A stretch of 64,000 bases of DNA from Ruminococcus sp. (GCA_023663085.1 JAMPIB010000001.1:130833-194832); one strand, 5' to 3'. Counted from the first letter of the stretch, positions 18,636 through 27,195 are shown. Notes: generated by a model not told the origin, from the letters alone. A program made the numbers and translations.

Positions 18636-19589
18636 ATGATCCAGACGATAGCATCCGTGGGACTTCCCGTGGATGAAACATTACAGATAAAAAAGAACCG
18701 CCTGATACCGAATGGCGGAATAACAGGTAAAGAGAAAAGGATCAGTATTGTCACGGGAATCCATGGAGACGAACTGGAAGGACAGTATGTGTGCTTTGAA
18801 CTGATCCGCAGAATAGAGGCGCAGAAAGAGAAACTGACGGGTATCGTGGATATCTATCCGGCGATGAACCCGCTGGGAATTGATTCCATTACCCGCGGGA
18901 TTCCGGCTTTTGATCTGGACATGAACCGTCTTTTTCCGGGCAATGAAGATGGGGATATGACGGAATATCTGGCGGCGAAGATTATAGAGGATATCGAAGG
19001 TTCCGATGTGTGTGTGGATATCCATGCCAGCAATATCTATCTGACGGAAATCCCGCAGATCCGTATCAATGAATTACATAAAGAAAAACTGGTGCCTTTA
19101 GCGGCCATGACGAATGTGGATTTTATCTGGGTGCATGGGGCCAGTACAGTGTTGGAATCTACGTTTGCCTACAGCTTAAACAGCAGGGATGTGCCTACGT
19201 TAGTCGTGGAGATGGGCGTAGGGATGCGCATTACCCAGAGTTACTGCGAGCAGCTTACGGATGGCATCATGAACCTGATGCGGGAGATGGGAATCTGGCA
19301 GGGAGAGACGAAGAAACCCCGCGTACCCATTATTTCCGAGGATGCGGAGGACGTGTGCTTTTTAAACGCCAGTACGGCCGGGGTTTTCATTCCGCATGTG
19401 AAACATTGGGAAAAGTTGAAAAAGGGAGATCACATCGGCAGTATCATAGACCCGTTAAAAGGCGCCGTATTAGATAAGATACTTTCTCCTATCGACGGCA
19501 TTTTATTCACCATCAGGGAGTACCCTATTGTGGACGCGGGGTCGTTGATCGGCAGACTGTTACGGGCGGAGCGTGAGAAGAAGTTCTAA
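18636..19589 (+). CDS. Succinylglutamate desuccinylase/aspartoacylase-type M14 hydrolase
   Basis: A 317-residue zinc hydrolase of the AstE/AspA branch of the M14 carboxypeptidase family. The zinc ligands are intact: His43 and Glu46 in GIHGDELEG and His130 in VDIHAS; the substrate-side NRLFPG and the C-terminal barrel-like domain are also present. Such enzymes remove an acyl group or cut an amide next to an acidic amino acid. It follows the ATP-grasp/alpha-E/transglutaminase trio by 100 bases and precedes a paralogue without zinc ligands. RBS AAAGGGAGAA precedes the ATG. It could process the product of the trio or the amino acid imported by the ABC system downstream. Confidence 0.87.
   Translation: MIQTIASVGLPVDETLQIKKNRLIPNGGITGKEKRISIVTGIHGDELEGQYVCFELIRRIEAQKEKLTGIVDIYPAMNPLGIDSITRGIPAFDLDMNRLFPGNEDGDMTEYLAAKIIEDIEGSDVCVDIHASNIYLTEIPQIRINELHKEKLVPLAAMTNVDFIWVHGASTVLESTFAYSLNSRDVPTLVVEMGVGMRITQSYCEQLTDGIMNLMREMGIWQGETKKPRVPIISEDAEDVCFLNASTAGVFIPHVKHWEKLKKGDHIGSIIDPLKGAVLDKILSPIDGILFTIREYPIVDAGSLIGRLLRAEREKKF
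19572..19589 (+). repeat. 18-base direct repeat, copy 2 (end of M14 gene)
   Basis: The same 18 bases as at 18536-18553, here encoding the last residues and stop of the intact M14 gene. Confidence 0.6.
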
Positions 19590-19658
19590 GTTTCATGCCG
19601 GAAAATGCGGCGTGCAGTCACATGGCAATTTCCCAGATAAAATGAATCATGGAGGCCA

Positions 19659-19685
19659 GGTTGAAAAATCAAAGATTTTTCAACC
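19659..19685. other. Perfect 12-bp inverted repeat
   Basis: GGTTGAAAAATC and its exact complement are separated by three A, between the two M14 genes. No T-run follows beyond the arm itself, so it may be a weak terminator, an mRNA-stability hairpin or a protein site. Confidence 0.5.
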
Positions 19686-19715
19686 GCGAATTTGTTCCTT
19701 TCAGTCACAAATATC

Positions 19716-19737
19716 GCAGGCTGAGAGAAAGGCATGG
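19716..19737 (+). repeat. 22-base translation-start repeat, copy A
   Basis: The 22 bases covering the ribosome site and ATG of the second M14 gene (GCAGGCTGAGAGAAAGGCATGG) recur exactly, on the other strand, around the start of the AraC gene at 28166. Similarity extends about five bases on each side with one change per side. Confidence 0.6.
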
Positions 19738-20678
19738 TTATTAGATTGAAAAAGACAGTTTTATACGAGACGGAATCTTTATATAGAGATAATTTCCGGG
19801 TGAGCGGCTATGTGTTCGGACAGGGCGAAAAGTCGGCCTGTATCCTGGGAAATATCCGCGGCAACGAGGTACAGCAGTTATATGTCTGCTCGCAGCTTGT
19901 CAAACGCTTAAAGGAAATGGAGGCGGCGGGTAAGATCACGGAAGGATGCCAGATCATGGTAATCCCTTCCGCAAACCCTTATTCCATGAATATCGGCAAG
20001 CGGTTCTGGCCCACGGATAACACGGACATCAACAGAATGTTTCCGGGATATGACAAAGGCGAGACGACACAGCGGATCGCGGCGGGAATCTTTGAGGCAA
20101 TTCAGGGATATACTTATGGTATTCAGTTATCCTCTTTTTATATGCCGGGGAATTTCACACCTCATGTGCGGATGATGAAGACTGGATTTGAAGATGTGGA
20201 ACTGGCCAGGAAATTCGGTATGCCCTATGTGGTGGTGAGAAATACCCGTCCTTATGATACGACTACCTTAAATTATAACTGGCAGATATGGGAGACACAT
20301 GCTTTCAGCCTTTATACGACAACGACCGTCAGCATTGATAAAGAAAGCGCGTCCGCGGCAATCCGCAGTATCCTGACCTTTTTATCCAAGGAAGGGATTG
20401 TCGAGTATCATGGACATGAAGGGTATATTTCCCATGTGGTAGAGGATACGGATATGGTATCGGTGCGCACGGGCGTATCGGGTATCTTCGAGGCCGCGGT
20501 CAAGGTAGGCGATGAGGTTTTAAAAGGGCAGTTGCTGGCCAGAATCCTTGACCCTTACGAGGGCGAAGTCAAGGCAGTCTTAGATTCTCCAGTGGACGGG
20601 ATTGTGTTCTTTGCCCATAACGAGCCGCTGACTTATGCGGATACGGCGGTGTTTAAGCTGATATATAGGGGAATGTAA
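19734..20678 (+). CDS. M14-family paralogue without zinc ligands (predicted pseudoenzyme)
   Basis: A 314-residue relative of the gene just upstream, with the same layout (ANPYSMNIG, DINRMFPGYDKGE, C-terminal barrel domain) but an altered metal site. The motif that should read HxxE is NIRGNE, so His is Arg42, and the later zinc His is replaced (QLSS where its neighbour has IHAS). It is therefore unlikely to hold catalytic zinc. It may be a binding or regulatory partner of the active paralogue. The ATG is preceded by GAGAGAAAGG. No promoter is obvious between the two, so they are probably co-transcribed. Confidence 0.8.
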   Translation: MVIRLKKTVLYETESLYRDNFRVSGYVFGQGEKSACILGNIRGNEVQQLYVCSQLVKRLKEMEAAGKITEGCQIMVIPSANPYSMNIGKRFWPTDNTDINRMFPGYDKGETTQRIAAGIFEAIQGYTYGIQLSSFYMPGNFTPHVRMMKTGFEDVELARKFGMPYVVVRNTRPYDTTTLNYNWQIWETHAFSLYTTTTVSIDKESASAAIRSILTFLSKEGIVEYHGHEGYISHVVEDTDMVSVRTGVSGIFEAAVKVGDEVLKGQLLARILDPYEGEVKAVLDSPVDGIVFFAHNEPLTYADTAVFKLIYRGM

Positions 20679-20702
20679 AAATAGATGCAAAAAATCTTCT
20701 GC

Positions 20703-20731
20703 TTGACAACGAATAAGACAAGTGGTATAAA
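20703..20731 (+). promoter_or_regulatory. Sigma-70-type promoter of the amino acid ABC operon
   Basis: TTGACA at 20703-20708 and TATAAA at 20726-20731 with 17-base spacing. The predicted start near 20738 lies downstream of the upstream open frame, supporting the ATG at 20817 as the true start of the ATPase. Confidence 0.75.
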
Positions 20732-20816
20732 GGAAGAAAATAAAAAGCGACGAAAAACAAAGGTGTTTGGATGGATTCCAGATACCTTTCTTTTTTTGTC
20801 AGAAAAAGGTGGTAAG

Positions 20817-21539
20817 ATGATAAAACTGGAAAATGTGAATAAATATTTTGGCGATCTGCATGTATTGAAAGATGTGAACCTGACGGTAGAGGAAGGAGAG
20901 AAACTGGTCATTATCGGGCCTTCCGGTTCGGGAAAATCTACGACGGTACGTTGCATGAATTTTCTGGAAGAACCGACAAGCGGACATGTCTATATCGATG
21001 GCCGGGAACTGACAAGCAGGAATAAAATTTCAATCGTCAGGGAAACAACGTCTATGGTGTTTCAGCAGTTTAATCTGTATCCACATATGACGGTCATGAA
21101 AAACCTCACGCTGGCGCCTATGAAACTGCATCATAAATCCAGACAGGAAGCGGAAAAACTGGCCTATCACTATTTGGATGTCGTAGGACTGCGGGATAAA
21201 GCGGATGTTTATCCGACGACACTCTCCGGCGGACAGCAGCAGAGGATCGCGATCGCCAGAGCACTTTGCGCGGAAACGAAAATCATACTTTTCGATGAGC
21301 CTACATCAGCGTTAGACCCGGAGACCATTCAGGAAGTTTTGGATGTCATGATAAAACTGGCGAAAGAAAATATCACTATGGTAGTGGTTACGCATGAAAT
21401 GGGATTTGCCAGACAGGTTGCAGACCGTATCGTTTTTATGGCTGACGGACAGATTGTCGAAGAGGGAACACCGGATCACTTCTTTGATAATCCGACGAAT
21501 GAGAGAGTGAAACAGTTCCTCGGAAAAATTATCAGGTAA
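20817..21539 (+). CDS. glnQ: Polar amino acid ABC transporter, ATP-binding protein (GlnQ-like)
   Basis: A 240-residue ABC ATPase with Walker A GPSGSGKST (about 32-40), a Q-loop FQQFNLYPH, signature LSGGQQQR, Walker B IILFDEPTSALD and the H-loop VTHEM. Length and sequence fit the GlnQ/HisP group that energises uptake of polar amino acids. A longer reading frame starts at 20685 but lies upstream of the promoter; AAAGGTGG before the ATG at 20817 supports the chosen start. It is followed by the binding lipoprotein and two permeases of the same system. Confidence 0.92.
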   Translation: MIKLENVNKYFGDLHVLKDVNLTVEEGEKLVIIGPSGSGKSTTVRCMNFLEEPTSGHVYIDGRELTSRNKISIVRETTSMVFQQFNLYPHMTVMKNLTLAPMKLHHKSRQEAEKLAYHYLDVVGLRDKADVYPTTLSGGQQQRIAIARALCAETKIILFDEPTSALDPETIQEVLDVMIKLAKENITMVVVTHEMGFARQVADRIVFMADGQIVEEGTPDHFFDNPTNERVKQFLGKIIR

Positions 21540-21687
21540 TAAGTCCGGGATGCCGGAATCAGACAGGTACGGCATAAGGCTTATTATATAAATACGGATC
21601 TATGTAGGCGCTGCACATAAATCCGGAAGAAGGCTTGCATGTCATGGGGAAGCCAGAAGCGGCAGCGCAGAAATGAGGAGAAGAGTT

Positions 21688-22647
21688 ATGAAAAAGAAAA
21701 TGGTGGCATTAACATTAGCAGCGGTTATGAGTATGACGCTGTTAGCAGGCTGCGGCGGAGAGAAAGCCACAGAATCTTCCGCAGAACCGGTAGTAGAAGA
21801 ATCAGCACCAGAGACAGAAGAAACGACGGGAGAAACTGTACCGGAAGAAACAGGTGCTGCAGAAGCAGATTCCACAGAAGAGAACGAAGGAACGCTGGCC
21901 ACAGATGTACAGGCAATCGTTGACAGAGGTGTGTTAAGAGTAGGCGTTAAAAACGCAGTCGTAGGTTTTGGCTATGAAGACCCGCTGACGGGAGAATATA
22001 GCGGAATGGAGATTGACCTTGCTAATAAGATCGCAGAGAGCCTCGGCGTGGATGTAGAATTTACGACTGTTACGGCGGCGACCAGAACAGAACTTCTTGA
22101 TTCCGGCGATATTGACTGCGTATTGGCAACTTTTACTATCACGGATGAAAGAAAGCTGAGCTGGGATTTCACAACGCCGTATTTTACAGACCATGTCGGC
22201 GTACTTGTTGAAGATGTTTCCGGCATTACAGACCTTACAGGTCTTGTAGATAAGTCGGTAGGCGTTTCCAGTGGTTCCACATCCGCAAAATCTCTGGTAG
22301 AGGCGATGATCGAGGCCGGATTGGTAGATGGAGAAGGTTATGATGCGGAGACATTTGATCCGGCGACATGGACAACGGGAGTATCTTTTAAGCAGTACGA
22401 AGATTATCCAACGATATCAACAGCGCTCAGCGCGGGTGAGGTGGATGCCTTCTGTGTAGATAAATCCATTCTGGCTATCTATAATACGGATGGACGTTCT
22501 TACATAGCCGAAGAGTTTGCACCGCAGGAATACGGTGTGGCAACGAAAAAAGATTCGGGGTTGTCAGCGTATGTTGAAGAACTGGTTACGGGATGGTTAT
22601 CCGACGGAACAATCGATGGATTTATTAATGATTACGGACTGAATTAA
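21688..22647 (+). CDS. Amino acid ABC transporter substrate-binding lipoprotein
   Basis: A 319-residue family-3 solute-binding protein. It has a lipoprotein signal with lipobox LLAGC (Cys22), an acidic Glu/Thr-rich linker of about 45 residues, then a periplasmic-type amino acid binding domain (LRVGVKNAVVGFGYEDP, YSGMEIDLANKIAESLG, SWDFTTPYF, GVSSGSTSAKSL). Anchored outside the membrane, it delivers substrate to the two permeases that follow. The ATG at 21688, after GAGGAGAAG, is preferred to one five codons upstream. Ligand identity (glutamate, glutamine, aspartate or other) is not clear. Confidence 0.9.
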   Translation: MKKKMVALTLAAVMSMTLLAGCGGEKATESSAEPVVEESAPETEETTGETVPEETGAAEADSTEENEGTLATDVQAIVDRGVLRVGVKNAVVGFGYEDPLTGEYSGMEIDLANKIAESLGVDVEFTTVTAATRTELLDSGDIDCVLATFTITDERKLSWDFTTPYFTDHVGVLVEDVSGITDLTGLVDKSVGVSSGSTSAKSLVEAMIEAGLVDGEGYDAETFDPATWTTGVSFKQYEDYPTISTALSAGEVDAFCVDKSILAIYNTDGRSYIAEEFAPQEYGVATKKDSGLSAYVEELVTGWLSDGTIDGFINDYGLN

Positions 22648-22651
22648 TGAC

Positions 22652-22721
22652 TTGAACTGATGAAATAAACAGGTCAAATACCCCGCAGTTTGCTGTGAGG
22701 TATTTGACTTCATCCGTTCAA
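22652..22721 (+). other. Large intercistronic hairpin between binding protein and permeases
   Basis: A perfect 10-bp stem (22673-22682 with 22699-22708) is topped by a short GC-rich inner stem and continues outward with TTGAAC/GTTCAA and GATGAA/TTCATC pairs. Such structures often reduce read-through or protect the upstream message, giving more binding protein than permease. No clean T-run follows. Confidence 0.6.
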
Positions 22722-22761
22722 ACGGCTTTTGGCGGTATAGAAAGCGGAAACGAGGTGGGAT

Positions 22762-23487
22762 ATGTCGGGTTTATTATCTTCCAGAGCGTGGGAAAAAGTA
22801 TGGATGTTTCGGCAGACATTTCTGCTGGGACTCGGAAATACGGTAAAAGTAGCTTTTCTTGGACTTTTATTGGCGTTAGTCTTGGGCATTGTCTTTGGCC
22901 TTATGGCAACAAGTGAGAAAAAGATATTAAGAGCGATAGCAAGAGTATATGTAGAAGTGATACAAAATACGCCGCTTTTATTGCAGCTTTGTTTTTTGTA
23001 TTACGCGTTTGCCTTTTCCTCTCACAGCCTGGGTATTATTTTTTCAGGCATGATCTCGCTCGGAATCTACCATGGCGCGTATATCGCGGAGGTGGTCAGA
23101 GCAGGAATCGAGTCGATTCCCAAAGGGCAGTTTGAGGCAGCGAAATCACAGGGTTTTCCTTATGTGCAGAGAATGTATTACATTATCATTCCGCAGAGTA
23201 TCAAAATCATATTGCCGCCATTAGTCAATCAGGTCGTGAATATCATTAAAAATACTTCCTGCCTGTACCTGATTGGAGGTGCCGATTTGATTTCTCTTAC
23301 TTATAGTTTTGTGACAGGAGAAAATACAGGAGGCGCCTACGCTCCTGCTTATCTGGTGAGCGGTATGTTGTTCTTCCTCATCTGCTTTCCGCTTTCCACG
23401 TTGGCGAGCGTATGGGAGAACTCTTTGAAGAAAAGAGAGCGGCGGATTGTTGTCAGGAAGAAGACCGCTTTGGAAGGGAAGGTGTAG
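22762..23487 (+). CDS. Amino acid ABC transporter permease 1
   Basis: A 241-residue HisM/GlnP-type permease with about five membrane segments, the N-terminal GLGNTVKVAFLGLLLALVLG helix and the cytoplasmic EAA loop EAAKSQGFPYVQRMYYIIIPQ. Together with the second permease it forms the membrane channel of the polar amino acid importer. GAGGTGGG precedes the ATG. It ends two bases before the next start. Confidence 0.9.
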   Translation: MSGLLSSRAWEKVWMFRQTFLLGLGNTVKVAFLGLLLALVLGIVFGLMATSEKKILRAIARVYVEVIQNTPLLLQLCFLYYAFAFSSHSLGIIFSGMISLGIYHGAYIAEVVRAGIESIPKGQFEAAKSQGFPYVQRMYYIIIPQSIKIILPPLVNQVVNIIKNTSCLYLIGGADLISLTYSFVTGENTGGAYAPAYLVSGMLFFLICFPLSTLASVWENSLKKRERRIVVRKKTALEGKV

Positions 23488-23489
23488 CT

Positions 23490-24227
23490 ATGGATACATT
23501 AGGTGCAAGTTTATCCATTTTGACGCAGGCTCCTATCTGGATCTATATTTTAAAAGGTGTTGCCTTTACGCTGATTATTTCGGTAATCGCCGTGTTCTTT
23601 GGAATTGTTATCGGTTCAATACTGGCGCTTTTTCGCAATTATTGTAACAAAGGGCCTAATAAGATATTGAAATGGTTTGCCATAGCCTATATTGAAGTTT
23701 TCCGGAATACGCCGCTTCTTTTGTGGATATTTATCTGTCTGGTATTCTGTCCCTGCCCGGATTTTTTTGCAAGGAAAATGTTTGGCCTGACGACAGTGGA
23801 AATGAAACTTTTATTTAAAGCGGCGGTCGCTTTGATCTTATTTACTTCTTCCGTAATTGCAGAGATTGTCAGGGGCGGGCTTAATTCTGTGGCGCACGGT
23901 CAGTTTGAGGCGGGGCATTCGCAGGGGTTTCATATTGTACAGGTTATGATCTATATTGTACTTCCGCAGGCCTATCACAATATCGTACCGACCTTGCTCA
24001 GCCAAGTCATCACTACGGTAAAAGACTCATCTTATCTTGCAAATGTAGCGGTGATCGAGCTGATGTCCAGAGTAAAAAAACTGTTGTCTTCTGCACAGAT
24101 GTACAACGGAACCGGTTCTATCCATGTATCGGACGTATTTGTTTTGTTCGGGGCAGCAGCGGTCATTTATTTCATTATTAATTTTACCCTATCATGCATA
24201 GTCCGTTCTATCCGCGTGAAAGCATAG
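23490..24227 (+). CDS. Amino acid ABC transporter permease 2
   Basis: A 245-residue permease of the same family, with FRNTPLLLWIF near the second helix and the EAA loop EAGHSQGFHIVQVMIYIVLPQ. An in-frame extension back to 23412 overlaps the upstream permease and is unlikely; GGAAGGGAAGG before 23490 supports the chosen ATG. Completes a four-gene importer (ATPase, lipoprotein, two permeases). Confidence 0.9.
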   Translation: MDTLGASLSILTQAPIWIYILKGVAFTLIISVIAVFFGIVIGSILALFRNYCNKGPNKILKWFAIAYIEVFRNTPLLLWIFICLVFCPCPDFFARKMFGLTTVEMKLLFKAAVALILFTSSVIAEIVRGGLNSVAHGQFEAGHSQGFHIVQVMIYIVLPQAYHNIVPTLLSQVITTVKDSSYLANVAVIELMSRVKKLLSSAQMYNGTGSIHVSDVFVLFGAAAVIYFIINFTLSCIVRSIRVKA

Positions 24228-24262
24228 CCGGAAGGACATGATTGGGAGAGAGGAAACAGGTT

Positions 24263-24862
24263 ATGAGTGCGAAGCAATACGTGATTACCATATCCAGGCA
24301 GTTTGCCAGCCTGGGGAGAACGATTGGAAAAAATATGGCAAAAGAACTGGGTATTGGGTTTTATGACAGGGATATCGTAGAAGAAACGGCAAGGAGAATG
24401 CATCTGCCCATTCCGGAAGTGAGTAAAGAAGAAGAAAAGGCCGGATCTATCTTTGCCAACAGGAAATATCCGCTTGGTATGGGACTTATCAGCATGAAAC
24501 AGGAAATCTTTCACGTACAGTCTAATATCATCAGAGATCTGGCGAAAAAAGAGTCCTGTATTATTGTAGGAAGATGCGCGGATGTGTTGTTGAAAGACTA
24601 TACAAACGTTTTTAATATCTATATATATGCGCCCTATGAAGCCAGATTGAGAAATTGTGTGGAGAGTCTGGGAATGGATGAAAAGACGGCCAGAAACATG
24701 ATACGCGAGGTGGACAGAGCAAGGGAACTGTACAGACTGCGTTATTGTGAGGGCGTCAAAGAAGTATTCGACCATAGAGATTTCATGATTGATTCTTCAC
24801 GCTTCGGCGCTGAAAAAACGGCGCAGATTCTTTGTGGAGTAGTGAGAATGGCATTATGCTGA
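24263..24862 (+). CDS. Cytidylate-kinase-like family protein
   Basis: A 199-residue P-loop kinase-like protein. The nucleotide-binding segment reads ITISRQFASLGRTIGKNMA, the variant found in the cytidylate-kinase-like family common in clostridia, followed by FYDRDIVEETA, CIIVGRCADVLL and a lid-like RARELYRLRYC. The substrate of these orphan kinases is unknown; true CMP kinase is normally elsewhere. GAGAGG precedes the ATG at 24263. It follows the ABC permease by 35 bases and overlaps the next gene by seven bases, so it seems part of the same operon. Confidence 0.82.
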   Translation: MSAKQYVITISRQFASLGRTIGKNMAKELGIGFYDRDIVEETARRMHLPIPEVSKEEEKAGSIFANRKYPLGMGLISMKQEIFHVQSNIIRDLAKKESCIIVGRCADVLLKDYTNVFNIYIYAPYEARLRNCVESLGMDEKTARNMIREVDRARELYRLRYCEGVKEVFDHRDFMIDSSRFGAEKTAQILCGVVRMALC

Positions 24863-26181
24863 AAGATAAAAGGAAACATGAAAAAGCTGAATATGGCATG
24901 GGACATATAACGATTCCGAGAATCGGGATGCGGATTATAAAATCCGGGATTGCCACGGCGCTTTGTTTTGTTGTGGCCTATTTCCGGAGGGGCAATGGCA
25001 TCGTTTTCTATTCTCTGCTGTCTGCGCTGTGGTGTATGCAGGGATATCGGACGAATACGAAAAAAAATGCGTTACAGCGTCTGTCCGGAACCGTAATCGG
25101 AGCTTTGTACGGTTTGGTATTCATATTGCTCATAGAGCGGTGCGGCGTGCCGACGACAAAAGAATTTTTTCTGCAGGCGGTATTTGTATCCTTTTTCATT
25201 ATCATTGTGTTGTATACAACGGTGCTTCTGGGGCAGAAGCAGGCATCATATTTTTCCTGTGTCGTATTCCTGAGTATTGCGGTGAATCATATGGCGGATG
25301 CCAATCCGTATATTTTCGTGTGGAACAGGTTTTTGGATACCTGTATCGGCATTGTGATAGGGGTGTCTGTTAATGACTTTTATCTGCCGATTAAAAAAAA
25401 GAAGGATATTTTGTTTATCTCCGGACTGGATGATACACTTTTAAATAAAAACTGTAACCTGACGGACTATACGCGGGTAGAACTGAACCGGATGTTAGAA
25501 GAAGGACTTCAGTTTACCGTTTCCACGATGCGCACGCCCGCATCCCTAATGGAACCGGTGCGTGATATTCAGATAAAACTTCCGGTTATTGCTATGGATG
25601 GCGCAGTCTTATATGATATGAAAGAAAAGATGTACCGTAAAGTCTATGTGATTTCAGCCTCTACTTCACAGAAAGTATTGTCACTAATCAGAGAAGCAGG
25701 GGCAAACTGTTTTAGTAATGTCATAGTAGATGACATGCTTGTCATATACTATGCAGAGTGCCCTGACAGGGTGTATAATGAACTGGTAGCGACTTTGCGC
25801 AGGTCACCCTTTAGAAATTACGTAAAGAGAGAATTTCCGGCGGATGAGGAAGTTGTCTATTTTATGATTCTCGATAAAGAGCAGACCGTGGAAAATCTTT
25901 ACAGCCTGTTACAAAAAAGCGGTTATGACAAGGAATTAAAGATATTGAAGTATGCAGCCAAAGATTATCCAGGATACTATTATATGAAAATTTATAATAA
26001 GAACGCGACTAAAGAGAATATGATGGAATATTTGAAGAAAATAACAGGTTTGAATCAGACAGTTACGTTTGGGACGATTCCGGGACGTTATAATGTGACC
26101 GTGAAAGAAGGCGATGTTGATAAAGTAGTACATGTGGTGAAACGGTATTTTGAATATGGAGTCAAGCCGCGTAATAATTAA
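24856..26181 (+). CDS. FUSC-type membrane protein fused to an HAD-like domain
   Basis: A 441-residue fusion. Residues about 15-180 have six hydrophobic segments of the FUSC/aromatic-acid-exporter type (IKSGIATALCFVVAYF, RLSGTVIGALYGLVFILL). The rest looks like a Cof-type HAD phosphatase domain (STMRTPASLMEPVRDI, LPVIAMDGAVLYD). The HAD nucleophile is missing: the motif expected as DxDxT reads GLDDT (Gly190), and the late GDxxND motif is also absent. It is thus probably a binding rather than hydrolytic domain. The ATG at 24856 overlaps the upstream stop; later ATGs are possible. Cargo unknown. Confidence 0.75.
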   Translation: MLKDKRKHEKAEYGMGHITIPRIGMRIIKSGIATALCFVVAYFRRGNGIVFYSLLSALWCMQGYRTNTKKNALQRLSGTVIGALYGLVFILLIERCGVPTTKEFFLQAVFVSFFIIIVLYTTVLLGQKQASYFSCVVFLSIAVNHMADANPYIFVWNRFLDTCIGIVIGVSVNDFYLPIKKKKDILFISGLDDTLLNKNCNLTDYTRVELNRMLEEGLQFTVSTMRTPASLMEPVRDIQIKLPVIAMDGAVLYDMKEKMYRKVYVISASTSQKVLSLIREAGANCFSNVIVDDMLVIYYAECPDRVYNELVATLRRSPFRNYVKREFPADEEVVYFMILDKEQTVENLYSLLQKSGYDKELKILKYAAKDYPGYYYMKIYNKNATKENMMEYLKKITGLNQTVTFGTIPGRYNVTVKEGDVDKVVHVVKRYFEYGVKPRNN

Positions 26182-26226
26182 AAAAATGATGAGAACAAAG
26201 AGAATGAATAAGAATGGGGGATTATT

Positions 26227-27195
26227 ATGAAGATTTCAAGAAGTAAAGTTGCAATCGTAGGCTGTGGGCTGGTGGGTTCCACTACGGCATTCAGTCTGAT
26301 CACGCAGGGAGTCTGCGACGAGGTTCTGATGATTGATATCAATAAGGAACGCGCCTATGGAGAAATGCTTGATCTGCAGGACTCTATAGAGTATCTTAAC
26401 CGCAATGTGAAAGTAAAGACCGGAGAATACAGCGACTGCGGGGATGTGGACATCATTGTGATAACAGCCGGAGCGCCGCCGAAGCAGGGCCAGACAAGGC
26501 TAGATACTCTGGAAGTCAGCGCGAAAATCTGTAAATCCATTATCGAACCTATTATGAAAAGCGGGTTTGACGGGATTTTTCTGGTGATCTCCAATCCGGT
26601 GGATATCATTACACACTATGTAAAAATTCTATCGGGACTGCCGAAAAATCAGGTAATCGGCACAGGAACGGCCATTGATTCCGCGAGATTGCAGAATATG
26701 ATCGCCCAGCTTGTCAAAGTAGACCCCAGAAGCGTTCATGCCTATTCTATGGGCGAACATGGCGACTCGCAGATGGTTCCCTGGTCAACCGTGACGGTGG
26801 CGGGCAAACCTTTTTATGATGTGGTGGCCGATAATAAAGAACTGGTCGGCGAGGTTGATCTGGAAGACCTGCTTTATAAGATTACGCAGGAAGGATGGGA
26901 GATACTGAACCGGAAAGGAACTACCTACTATGGGATTGCGACTACCTGCGCGGGGATCATCAAGGCAATTCTCAATGATGAAAACCGCATCATCCCGGTA
27001 TCGACATTGTTGGAAGGCGAATACGGCGAGAAAGATGTTTATGCGGGTGTGCCCGTGGTCTTAAACCGCAGCGGGGTGGCGGATGTCCTGGAAATCCATA
27101 TGACGCCGGGAGAACTGGCAAGGTTTAAGGAATCGGTCGGCGTGATCAGGGAGTACACCGGGAAGTTACTGGAAAGTGTTGATTTTGAAAAATAG
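26227..27195 (+). CDS. L-lactate dehydrogenase family protein
   Basis: A 322-residue NAD-dependent 2-hydroxyacid dehydrogenase of the LDH/MDH superfamily. The NAD loop is VGCGLVGSTTA (about 10-20); the catalytic His is in GEHGDSQ and the substrate-binding Arg in DSARL. The mobile loop reads AGAPPKQGQTR (81-91), so the residue equal to Gln102 of classical lactate dehydrogenase is Pro. That suggests a 2-ketoacid other than pyruvate, as in L-2-hydroxyisocaproate dehydrogenases, though pyruvate is not excluded. GGGGGATT precedes the ATG. A terminator follows at 27251. Confidence 0.85.
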   Translation: MKISRSKVAIVGCGLVGSTTAFSLITQGVCDEVLMIDINKERAYGEMLDLQDSIEYLNRNVKVKTGEYSDCGDVDIIVITAGAPPKQGQTRLDTLEVSAKICKSIIEPIMKSGFDGIFLVISNPVDIITHYVKILSGLPKNQVIGTGTAIDSARLQNMIAQLVKVDPRSVHAYSMGEHGDSQMVPWSTVTVAGKPFYDVVADNKELVGEVDLEDLLYKITQEGWEILNRKGTTYYGIATTCAGIIKAILNDENRIIPVSTLLEGEYGEKDVYAGVPVVLNRSGVADVLEIHMTPGELARFKESVGVIREYTGKLLESVDFEK

